NCBI GenBank assembly: GCA_034429215.1
Contig: DAOUGI010000093.1
Location: 51,160-115,159, forward strand
DNA: 64,000 nt
Source of the DNA: JAFGOG01 sp034429215
GTDB lineage: Bacteria; Chloroflexota; Anaerolineae; JAAYZQ01
Direction of reading: 5' to 3'
The position numbers were made by a program, and so were the translations under genes. Positions 7,860-15,632 of the stretch are shown here, piece after piece (position 1 is the stretch's first letter; every line of letters begins with the position of its first letter). Under the pieces are notes generated by a model. The model searched no databases, was not told the DNA's origin, and was given only the letters and a program-made list of their open reading frames with translations.

Positions 7860-9620
7860 TTGGAGATTAAAAAGCAAAAGCCTCTCCCAGGCAGCGCGCG
7901 GATCGTGCTGCGCTGCCTGGGCTACCTGCGGCCCTACCGCCGCATGGTAGCAGGCACCTACACGGTGATGTTGGGCATCACCGCTTTGGCGCTGCTCATC
8001 CCCCAGTTCATCCGTTGGATCATCGACGAGAGCATCCGAGGCGAGAACATCACTCTGCTCGGCTGGTCAGTGCTGGCCCTGCTGGGCCTGACCCTGGTCA
8101 AAGGCGTGCTGACCTTTTTCGAGGGCCGCTGGAGCGAGATAGCGTCGCAGGGGGTGGCCTATGACCTGCGGAACGCCATCCACCTCAAGCTGGCCGGGCT
8201 GTCCTTCTCCTACCACGACCGGGCCGAAACCGGTCAGCTGCTGTCCCGCGCCGTGCAGGATGTGGACCGCATCCGCTTCCTGACCGGCCGCGCTGTGCTG
8301 CGACTGATAGAGGGCTCGGTCCTGCTGCTGGGCACCACGGCGGTGCTGCTGTGGATGAACCCGCGCCTGGCGCTCCTGGCATTGGCCACCATGCCCTTCC
8401 TAACCTACGTGGCCTACCGCTTTAGCCGGGCCTACCGGCCCCTGTCGCTGGCGATCCAGCAGCAATTGGGGGTGGTGACCACTCGCCTGGAACAGAACCT
8501 GCGCGGCGCCCGCGTCGTCAAAGCCTTCGCCCAGGAAAGAGCCGAGATCGCTCACTTTGACCGCGAGAACGATCTGTGGTTCAACCTATCGGCCCGCGCC
8601 GCCCGCCTGCAGGCGATCAACACGCCGCTCATCGACCTGATCGCCAGCATTGGCGTCGTGCTGATCCTGTGGGCCGGCGGAGCACAGGTCATCGACGGCC
8701 GCCTCAGCTTGGGTGAGCTAGTAGCTTTTACCACCTATATGGGCCAGCTTGTCAACCCTATCCGCCGCATAGGCATGATCATCCCCGTGCTGGCCATCGC
8801 CGCTTCCGCCGGCCAGCGGATCTTTGACATCCTTGACGCCGAGTCTGAGGTCCAGGATGCTCCCGGCGCCGTGCCCCTGCCCGCGGTGCGCGGGCACGTT
8901 CGTTTCGAGGGGGTGTCGTTCGCCTATTTTGGCCGCCACGGCGTGTTGAAAGATCTGACCTTCGAGGCACTGCCGGGCCAGGTGATCGCCCTGCTGGGCA
9001 TGACCGGCTCTGGCAAGTCGACCATCACCAGCCTGATCCCGCGCTTTTACGACCCGACGCGCGGGCGGATCACTATCGACGGAAATGACATCCGCAGTGT
9101 GACGATCAACTCGCTCCGCGACCAGATCGGCATTGTCCTTCAGGAAACAACCCTATTCGCGACCACAATCCGGGAAAACATCGCCTTTGGCACCCCAAAC
9201 GCGACCGAAGAAGAGATCGTGGCCGCAGCACAGGCTGCCCAGGCTCACGAGTTCATCATCGAAACACCAGAAGGCTATGACACACTGGTCGGCGAGCGCG
9301 GCGTCACCCTGTCGGGCGGGCAGAAACAGCGGGTGGCTATCGCCCGCGCCCTGCTCAAGGACCCGCGCATCTTGATCCTGGACGACGCCATGTCGAGCGT
9401 AGACACCGAGACCGAGCAGTTGATCCAGATCGCCCTGGAGCGGCTGATGCGCGGCCGGACCTCATTCGTCATTGCCCAACGACTCAGCACGGTCCGCACG
9501 GCCGACCTGATCCTGGTGCTGGACAAAGGGCAGATCGGTGCACGCGGGACACACGATGAGCTGTTGCGAACCTCGGGGCTATATGCCGAGATCTATGAGC
9601 GGCAGTTGAGGAAAGACTGA
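7860..9620 (+). CDS. ABC exporter half-transporter, degenerate-site subunit (pair 1)
   Basis: Type-I exporter half-transporter, 586 residues: six-helix transmembrane domain (about 1-320) then an ATPase domain. Walker A is LGMTGSGKST, the signature is LSGGQKQR, and Walker B is RILILDDAMSSVD. The residue after the Walker B Asp is Asp, not the catalytic Glu, which marks the degenerate half of heterodimeric exporters (TM287/288-type). The start is TTG with GGAGG upstream. The partner gene begins three bases after the stop. The partner supplies the DE Walker B and a non-canonical LSVGQ signature, so one canonical and one degenerate ATP site are predicted. The substrate is unknown; multidrug or lipid export is typical. 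Confidence 0.93.
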   Translation: MEIKKQKPLPGSARIVLRCLGYLRPYRRMVAGTYTVMLGITALALLIPQFIRWIIDESIRGENITLLGWSVLALLGLTLVKGVLTFFEGRWSEIASQGVAYDLRNAIHLKLAGLSFSYHDRAETGQLLSRAVQDVDRIRFLTGRAVLRLIEGSVLLLGTTAVLLWMNPRLALLALATMPFLTYVAYRFSRAYRPLSLAIQQQLGVVTTRLEQNLRGARVVKAFAQERAEIAHFDRENDLWFNLSARAARLQAINTPLIDLIASIGVVLILWAGGAQVIDGRLSLGELVAFTTYMGQLVNPIRRIGMIIPVLAIAASAGQRIFDILDAESEVQDAPGAVPLPAVRGHVRFEGVSFAYFGRHGVLKDLTFEALPGQVIALLGMTGSGKSTITSLIPRFYDPTRGRITIDGNDIRSVTINSLRDQIGIVLQETTLFATTIRENIAFGTPNATEEEIVAAAQAAQAHEFIIETPEGYDTLVGERGVTLSGGQKQRVAIARALLKDPRILILDDAMSSVDTETEQLIQIALERLMRGRTSFVIAQRLSTVRTADLILVLDKGQIGARGTHDELLRTSGLYAEIYERQLRKD

Positions 9621-9623
9621 GCC

Positions 9624-11447
9624 ATGAGCTTTTCCATCGGCGCGACTGGTCCGAACATGGGCCCGCGGGGGGCGATTGAGAGTTTCGGCGACGGGGTCGA
9701 CGAGGGCAGTCTCGCTTTTGACCGGCACGTCGTGCTCAGGCTACTAGCCTACTTGCGGCCTTATCGGCGGCGTATGGCCGCCGCCTTTGGCCTGACGCTG
9801 GCCACCACCGCCCTGAGCCTGGTTAGCCCCTACCTGACCAAGGTCGCCATCGACGGCTATATCACCCAGGGCGACGCCGGCGGCCTGGCCCGCGTCGCCG
9901 CGCTGATGATCGCCGCCCTGGTCGCGCTCTTCCTGGCCTCGGCGGGGCAGCAGTACCTCCTATCATGGGTGGGGCAGCGGGTTCTGGCTGCGCTGCGCAG
10001 CCAGCTCTTCCGTCACCTCCAAGGACTGCCGCTGGGCTACCACGACACCCACATCGTCGGCGTGACCATCTCGCGGGTCATCAACGACGTGGGGGTGATC
10101 AACGAGCTGCTGTCTCAAGGGCTGGTGACCCTGATCGGCGATAGCCTGCTGCTGGCCGGCATCATCGCCGTCATGCTGTCGATGAGCCCTCGCCTGGCAT
10201 TGTTGGCCTTTAGCGTCCTGCCGCTGATGCTGCTGGCCACATTCCTCTTTGCCCGGCGGGCCAAGGTCGCCTTCCGCCAGACCCGCGCCCGGATCGCCGC
10301 CGTAGTGGGCGACCTGGCCGAGGACCTGTCGGGCATGCGGGTCATCCAGGCCTTTGCCCAGGAAGAAGCCTCGCACGAGCGGTTCGACGAGGTGAACCGA
10401 GCCAACCGCGACGTTACCATCTCAGCCATGTCGCTGTCGTTCATCTTTTTGCCCACGGTCGAGTTCCTGGGGATGTTGGCCACGGCCGTTGTGCTCTGGT
10501 TCGGCGGCCTGGCCGTGGCCCGCGACGAGCTGACGCTGGGCATCGTCGTCGCCTTTCTGTCATACGTTACCCGTTTCTTTACGCCAATCCAGGAGCTGAG
10601 CCAGCTCTACACTACACTCCAGGCGGCCATGGCCGGCGGCGAGCGGGTGCTGGACCTGCTCGATACCGAACCCGAGGTCCAGGACCGCCCCGACGCCGCC
10701 GACATGCCGCCCATCGCCGGCCGGGTGGAGCTGCGGAACGTGTCATTTTCCTACCGGGGCGACACCCGGGTCCTCCACGACATCAACCTGGCCATCGAGC
10801 CGGGCCAAACGGCCGCGCTGGTCGGGCCGACCGGCGCCGGCAAGACGTCGATCGCCAACCTGATCGCCCGCTTGTACGACGTGACCGACGGCGCGGTGCT
10901 GATCGACGGCATGGACGTCCGCGACGTGACCCAGCACTCGCTGCGGCAGCAGACCGGGCTGGTGCCACAGGACCCGTTCCTGTTCACCGGGACGATCGCC
11001 GACAATATCCGCTTTGGCCGCCCCGATGCCGACGACCAGGTCGTGGAGGAAGCCGCCCGGCTGGCCAATGCCCACGACTTTATCTCCGCCCTGCCCGACG
11101 GCTATCAGACCCAAATCCTGGAAGGCAGTGCCAACCTATCGGTCGGCCAGCGGCAGCTCATCTGCATCGCCCGGGCCGTCCTGGCCGATCCGCGGCTCTT
11201 GATCCTGGACGAAGCCACGTCCAGCGTCGACACGGTGACCGAAGTGCTGATTCAGGAGGCGCTGCAGCGGCTCCTGGCCGAGCGGACGGCGGTGGTCATC
11301 GCCCACCGGCTGAGCACGGTGCGCAACGCCGACATGATCTGCGTCGTCCAGGCCGGCCGCATCGTCGAGCGAGGCACGCACCAGGACCTACTGGCAAGCG
11401 GCGGCCTGTACCGGGAGCTCTACGAGCGGCAATTCGTCGACCTGTAG
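9624..11447 (+). CDS. ABC exporter half-transporter, catalytic subunit (pair 1)
   Basis: Partner of the preceding half-transporter, 607 residues, with a 35-residue N-terminal extension before the LRPYRRR elbow and six membrane helices. The ATPase domain has Walker A GPTGAGKTS, signature LSVGQRQL (Gly to Val in the second position of the LSGGQ core) and Walker B LLILDEATSSVD with the catalytic Glu. The altered signature faces the partner's Asp-containing Walker B, while this subunit's intact Walker B faces the partner's intact signature. That is exactly the asymmetry of heterodimeric exporters. No convincing terminator follows before the next promoter at 11542. Confidence 0.93.
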   Translation: MSFSIGATGPNMGPRGAIESFGDGVDEGSLAFDRHVVLRLLAYLRPYRRRMAAAFGLTLATTALSLVSPYLTKVAIDGYITQGDAGGLARVAALMIAALVALFLASAGQQYLLSWVGQRVLAALRSQLFRHLQGLPLGYHDTHIVGVTISRVINDVGVINELLSQGLVTLIGDSLLLAGIIAVMLSMSPRLALLAFSVLPLMLLATFLFARRAKVAFRQTRARIAAVVGDLAEDLSGMRVIQAFAQEEASHERFDEVNRANRDVTISAMSLSFIFLPTVEFLGMLATAVVLWFGGLAVARDELTLGIVVAFLSYVTRFFTPIQELSQLYTTLQAAMAGGERVLDLLDTEPEVQDRPDAADMPPIAGRVELRNVSFSYRGDTRVLHDINLAIEPGQTAALVGPTGAGKTSIANLIARLYDVTDGAVLIDGMDVRDVTQHSLRQQTGLVPQDPFLFTGTIADNIRFGRPDADDQVVEEAARLANAHDFISALPDGYQTQILEGSANLSVGQRQLICIARAVLADPRLLILDEATSSVDTVTEVLIQEALQRLLAERTAVVIAHRLSTVRNADMICVVQAGRIVERGTHQDLLASGGLYRELYERQFVDL

Positions 11448-11541
11448 TGCTCTAGCTGTGACCTGTCTGAACCTCCCGTAGCACAGCGAAGCGGAGAATC
11501 TCGCTGCAACCCCAAACCCTAAAAGGGGGCAGGGTCGTGGG

Positions 11542-11570
11542 TTTCATTTCCCGATAATCTGTGGTATAAT
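11542..11570 (+). promoter_or_regulatory. Promoter of the unknown protein/patatin/Nudix operon
   Basis: TATAAT (11565-11570) with a TGG extension; the best -35 is a poor TTTCAT (11542-11547) at 17 bases. The extended -10 may compensate. The leader is about 13 bases and includes GGGGGAAGGG. Confidence 0.6.
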
Positions 11571-11589
11571 AAACCAGGGGGAAGGGACC

Positions 11590-12330
11590 ATGGAAACCAG
11601 CAACCCGGATCCATGCAGTGAGCTACAGCCGCCCAAGCGAAATCACTATTTCGCCGGCAAGCTCCTCGGCGTGCAGGACCTTCAAGACGAACAGGCCTAT
11701 TTCGTCGCCAAGGACAGCCGGCACGCCCGCTATTTGCACGGCTATGGTGTGGTGTGTGGCCTGCGCGTCCGGCCCACCGACCCACCACAGCCATGGCGAG
11801 TGATCGTTGAGCCAGGGCTGGCGCTGGATCCCTGTGGGCGAGAGATCCTGGTTCCTCAACCGGTCGAATACCGGTTGAGCAGGCCGGACCAACGCGGGCC
11901 GATCTACCTGGTCATCGAATACTGCGAGGAAGGGACAGACCCGATCCCTGTGCCGGGGTCACCGGATGACCCACAGAATAACCTCGAGCCATCGCGGATC
12001 GTGGAGGCGTTTCGGCTGAACCTTCGACACGACCCACCCGCCAGAGAGGATGACCTGAGCTGGCAGCTAGCCGACGTGCTGGCCAACGCCATCCGCGATA
12101 GGGCTGAGCCGGAGACATTGCACAACCTGCTGGCCGAGTTTGTGAGCCGACCATGCCGGCCGCGCTGGCATGAGGTAGCCGTAACCTTGGCCCAGATCGA
12201 TCTGCCGGCCGAGGGTCCAATCACCAAGGCCGCTGTAGACAACTACAGCTATCGCCCTGTGGCGCTATCAGCCGGGCAGGCATTGGAGTTACTACTGGGC
12301 GCGATCCGTCTTCTAGGAGGTGAAAGGTGA
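11590..12330 (+). CDS. Conserved protein of unknown function upstream of patatin lipase
   Basis: A 246-residue cytoplasmic-looking protein without membrane helices. Its N-terminal third carries a distinctive conserved-looking block: KRNHYFAGKLLGVQDLQDEQ, then YFVAKDSRHARYLHGYGVVCG and LRV. I associate this block with small accessory proteins found near contractile-injection-like or surface-protein loci in several phyla, but no such structural genes lie here. The middle has a beta-rich stretch around PGLALDPCGREILVPQPVEY; the C-terminal part looks helical. The ATG follows GGGGGAAGGG. Its stop overlaps the GTG of the patatin gene (GTGA), so the two products are made together and may work together. 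Function unknown. Confidence 0.75.
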   Translation: METSNPDPCSELQPPKRNHYFAGKLLGVQDLQDEQAYFVAKDSRHARYLHGYGVVCGLRVRPTDPPQPWRVIVEPGLALDPCGREILVPQPVEYRLSRPDQRGPIYLVIEYCEEGTDPIPVPGSPDDPQNNLEPSRIVEAFRLNLRHDPPAREDDLSWQLADVLANAIRDRAEPETLHNLLAEFVSRPCRPRWHEVAVTLAQIDLPAEGPITKAAVDNYSYRPVALSAGQALELLLGAIRLLGGER

Positions 12331-13247
12331 AACCGTTTCGAAAGCATGTCGCATTGGCGGTTGACGGTGGCGGTATCCGCGGCACCATGGTGGCCAAGGC
12401 GCTGGCCGTCGTCGAGGCCGAGCTGGGCAAGCCCTGCTCGGACCTGTTCCACCTATCGGCCGGCACTTCGACCGGCAGCATCATCTCGGCGGCCATTGCC
12501 GCCCACGTCCCGGCAGAACGCATGCACGACCTGTACGTCCGGCTGGGAGGCACGATATTCAAGAAATCATGGCGCACCATCTGGCCGCTGGCCCTGTACA
12601 AGTACCCCAGCGAGCCGCTCACGGCTGCGCTGCGCGATACACTGGGCGAGCTGACCATGGGCGACCTGCCGCCGTTCAACGTGGTCATCGCCATCCGCGA
12701 CGTGAAGGACAACCGCAGCCTCTTTATCAAAACCGGGAAGGACGAATACACAGACATGAAGCTGTGGTACGCGGTGCTGTGCAGCAGCTCAGTGCCGACC
12801 TATTTCCCGGTGGTGGATGACCGCTACGTGGACGGTGGGGTCGGGGCCTATACCAACCCCGTCTACCTGGCTGCATGGGAGGCCGCCTACCGGCTGGGCT
12901 GGGACCAGAAAGAGACGACCCTGATCAGCATCGGCACGGGACGCGCGCCGGCCGTGCCGAAATCAGCCCGCCCCAGCCGCATGAATCCGCTACAGTGGAT
13001 CCGCCCGCTGGTCGACACCTTTCTCTCCGACTCGAGCGACCTGCAGGTCCGCCTGGTGCGGCAGTTCTTCCCCGATCTCGACTTTCGCCGCTTCCAGGTC
13101 GATCTGGACCCGCCGATTGAGATGGACGATCCAAAGGGGATCCCGGCCTTGACGCAGTTGGGTGAAAAGCTGGGCCAGATGATCCTCAACGACCAGATGG
13201 ATGCCGAGGCGATGCAGTTGCCCACCTGGCTGCTGCCCACCCCTTAA
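12327..13247 (+). CDS. Patatin-like phospholipase
   Basis: Patatin-family lipid acyl hydrolase, 306 residues, cytoplasmic by sequence (no signal peptide). The oxyanion motif is DGGGIRG (residues about 14-20), the nucleophile elbow is GTSTGS (about 46-51, GxSxG) and the catalytic Asp lies in VDGGV (about 168). The dyad is therefore complete. The start is GTG preceded by AGGAGGTGAAA, overlapping the upstream stop as GTGA. The DGGGIRG-GTSTG form resembles bacterial patatins used in membrane turnover and in signalling-activated effectors such as CapV, but no cyclic-nucleotide synthase is adjacent, so a defence role is only a speculation. A Nudix gene starts five bases after the stop. Confidence 0.9.
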   Translation: MKPFRKHVALAVDGGGIRGTMVAKALAVVEAELGKPCSDLFHLSAGTSTGSIISAAIAAHVPAERMHDLYVRLGGTIFKKSWRTIWPLALYKYPSEPLTAALRDTLGELTMGDLPPFNVVIAIRDVKDNRSLFIKTGKDEYTDMKLWYAVLCSSSVPTYFPVVDDRYVDGGVGAYTNPVYLAAWEAAYRLGWDQKETTLISIGTGRAPAVPKSARPSRMNPLQWIRPLVDTFLSDSSDLQVRLVRQFFPDLDFRRFQVDLDPPIEMDDPKGIPALTQLGEKLGQMILNDQMDAEAMQLPTWLLPTP

Positions 13248-13251
13248 CGCC

Positions 13252-13734
13252 ATGCCCATTGGTCGCTTTTATGCCGGGATCGGCGCCCTCTTGTGGCGTC
13301 CATCCGATGGCCGCTACCTCGTGCTCAAACGGTCCGAAGCCAAGGATGCCGGCGCCGGCACCTGGGAGTGCGTCTCCGGGCGGGTGGACCAGGGCGAAGG
13401 CTTTAGCGAGGCCGTACACAGGGAGGTCGGCGAAGAGCTGGGGCTGCAGGTGCAAGTCGACTTTATCGTCGGCACCGAGCACTTTTATCGAGGTGAAGCC
13501 AGGCCGGAGAACGAGCTGCTCCTGGTCCAGTTCTGCTGCTCGGTCCAGGAGCCGGTAGAGATCGCGCTCAGTTGGGAGCATTCTGAGTGTCGTTGGGTTA
13601 CGGCCCAGGAAGCCGAACAGCTACTCCCTCCGGGCTATTGGCTCGGCAAGGTGATCGGGCGCGCCGAGGCGATCCGAGCCATGCTGCCGGCAGAGCTGCT
13701 GGAATACTACAGGGTGCAAGGCTTCGAGCTGTGA
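13252..13734 (+). CDS. Nudix hydrolase
   Basis: Small Nudix hydrolase of 160 residues that should cleave a nucleoside-diphosphate-linked substrate. The Nudix box is perfect: G-x5-E-x7-REVGEELGL, starting at GRVDQGE. The ATG lies five bases after the patatin stop and has no clear ribosome site of its own, suggesting translation by re-initiation in the same operon. The frame is open upstream inside the patatin gene, but those residues are a shadow. The substrate is not predictable; house-cleaning of oxidised nucleotides or NDP-compounds is typical. Confidence 0.9.
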   Translation: MPIGRFYAGIGALLWRPSDGRYLVLKRSEAKDAGAGTWECVSGRVDQGEGFSEAVHREVGEELGLQVQVDFIVGTEHFYRGEARPENELLLVQFCCSVQEPVEIALSWEHSECRWVTAQEAEQLLPPGYWLGKVIGRAEAIRAMLPAELLEYYRVQGFEL

Positions 13735-13804
13735 GCTAGTGGCCGGAAACCGGTCATCGTGGTCGATCAAAAACCACTGCACTTGCCCACCTGCCCCTTT
13801 GCCT

Positions 13805-13833
13805 TTGCCGCCGCGCACCTTTTGAGGTACAAT
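13805..13833 (+). promoter_or_regulatory. Promoter of the second ABC exporter pair
   Basis: TTGCCG (13805-13810), 17 bases, TACAAT (13828-13833), 41 bases before the TTG start codon of the transporter gene. Confidence 0.6.
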
Positions 13834-13874
13834 GCCCCGGTTGTGTCATCTGCTCTTCCGGCACAGGTGAGGAA

Positions 13875-15632
13875 TTGGCAAGCAAGCGCGAGTTCAAGCC
13901 ACAAAAGGAATACCGCTACAACCGGTCTGGGCCGGCGCGCTGGATATGGTCGCACGCCCTGCGATACCCGCTCTTCCCCCTGGGCACCATCCTGGCCGCC
14001 ATACTCAACAACTATTTCTACAGCTCCAACCAGGTAAACATCGGCCGCGCCTTTGATCTGATCACCACGCCCGGCTGGGCGTCGCCGGCGCTGCTGGCCA
14101 TCGCCCTGACCATCTTTGGTTTTGCCGTCGGCCAGGGGCTGACCGGGCTGATGCGCAACTATACGGTCGAGTTCACCGCCCAGAAGGTGGAGCGGGACTC
14201 GCGTGATGAGCTGTATGCCAGCTTGCTGGGCAAGAGTCAGACATTCCACGGCCGGCAGCGGATCGGCGATATCATGGCCCGGGCCACCAACGATGTGCGC
14301 ATGCTCAACATCATGTTCAGCCCCGGCATCATGCTAATCACCGATTCGGCGCTGGGAATAGTCCTGCCCATCGTGTTGATTGCCCGCCTTAACCCCACCC
14401 TATTGCTGGTACCATGCATCTTTCTTGTTCTGCTGGCCGTGACGCTGATCGACTATAACCGGCGGCTCAACCCGGTGAGCATCGCCCTGCGCGAGCAGTT
14501 TGGCGACATGAACGCCGGCCTGGCCGAAGCGATCGCCGGCATCGAAGTGGTCAAGGCCAACGCCATGGAGCGCTACGAGTGGACTAAGTTCGTCGGCAAC
14601 GCCCGGCTGTACCGCGACTATTTTGTCAAGCAGGGTGGCATCCAAGCCCGCTACCTGCCCGGCTTGATGTTCAGCCTGGCCTGGGCCGCCGCCCTGCTGC
14701 ACGGACTGTTGCTCTACCGGGCCGGCGGGTTGACATTGGGCGAGGTGATCTCCTTCATGGGCCTGATGAACGCGCTGCGTTTCCCCACCTACATCTCGAT
14801 ATTTACGTTCAACTTGGTCCAGTTGGGCGTCGCCAGTGCCAGGCGGATCCTGGAGCTGATCAACACCGAGACAGAGCTGGACGAGAATGTGGCAGGCACC
14901 ACCAGGCCGATCCGCGGCGAAGTGGTCTTTGACCGGGTCAGCTTTGCCTACGACGGCAACCCGGTGATCCAAGACGTGAGCTTTGTGGCTCAGCCGGGCG
15001 AGACGATCGCCATCGTCGGCCAGACCGGCTCGGGCAAGACGACGATGACCCGGTTGATCAACCGCATCTTTGACGTGACCGGCGGGCGGGTTCTGGTCGA
15101 CGGGATCGACGTCCGCGATTGGAACCTAGAGTCGCTGCGGTCCCAGATTTCAACCATCGAGCAGGACGTGTTCCTCTTTTCGCGAACCCTCGCCGAGAAC
15201 GTCGCCTTTGGCGTGGCCGACACGACTAAGGAGGCCATCAAGCAGGCAGCGCAGGAGGCGCAGGCACACGAGTTCATCACCAGCTTTCACGACGGCTACG
15301 AGACAGAGGTCGGCGAACGGGGCGTGACCCTATCAGGCGGACAACGGCAGCGGATCGCCATCGCCCGCGCCTTCTTGACCGACCCGCGCATCTTGATCCT
15401 GGACGACAGCACCAGCGCCATCGACAGCGCCACCGAGGACCAGATCCAGCGAGCCATGCGTCGCATCAGCAGCCAGCGAACCACCTTCCTGATCACCCAC
15501 CGGCTCAGCCAGATCCGCTGGGCCGATCGCATCCTGGTTCTGCGCCAGGGCCGCCTCGTCGACCAGGGCACCCACGACGAGCTGCTCGCGCGGAGCCCCG
15601 ATTACAGCCGCATCTTTGCCAGGTGTGAATAA
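13875..15632 (+). CDS. ABC exporter half-transporter, degenerate-site subunit (pair 2)
   Basis: Second type-I exporter half-transporter, 585 residues. The membrane domain occupies about residues 1-330; the ATPase domain has Walker A GQTGSGKTT, signature LSGGQRQR and Walker B RILILDDSTSAID. As in the first pair, Asp replaces the catalytic Glu after Walker B while the signature is intact. The TTG start has GGTGAGGAA upstream; no ATG lies nearby. The last base of its TAA stop is the first base of the next ATG (TAATG), so the two subunits are translationally coupled. This pair is not a tandem copy of the first: the N-terminal parts differ clearly. Confidence 0.93.
   Translation: MASKREFKPQKEYRYNRSGPARWIWSHALRYPLFPLGTILAAILNNYFYSSNQVNIGRAFDLITTPGWASPALLAIALTIFGFAVGQGLTGLMRNYTVEFTAQKVERDSRDELYASLLGKSQTFHGRQRIGDIMARATNDVRMLNIMFSPGIMLITDSALGIVLPIVLIARLNPTLLLVPCIFLVLLAVTLIDYNRRLNPVSIALREQFGDMNAGLAEAIAGIEVVKANAMERYEWTKFVGNARLYRDYFVKQGGIQARYLPGLMFSLAWAAALLHGLLLYRAGGLTLGEVISFMGLMNALRFPTYISIFTFNLVQLGVASARRILELINTETELDENVAGTTRPIRGEVVFDRVSFAYDGNPVIQDVSFVAQPGETIAIVGQTGSGKTTMTRLINRIFDVTGGRVLVDGIDVRDWNLESLRSQISTIEQDVFLFSRTLAENVAFGVADTTKEAIKQAAQEAQAHEFITSFHDGYETEVGERGVTLSGGQRQRIAIARAFLTDPRILILDDSTSAIDSATEDQIQRAMRRISSQRTTFLITHRLSQIRWADRILVLRQGRLVDQGTHDELLARSPDYSRIFARCE

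Noticed and set aside
11590..12330. Contractile-injection-system locus suggested by the unknown protein
   Set aside because: No sheath, tube, baseplate or AAA ATPase gene is present; only the isolated protein recalls such loci.
12327..13247. Patatin gene as the effector of a CBASS-type anti-phage system
   Set aside because: No nucleotidyltransferase-type cyclase, HORMA/TRIP13 or ubiquitin-like partner lies nearby. The motif resemblance alone does not support a defence call.
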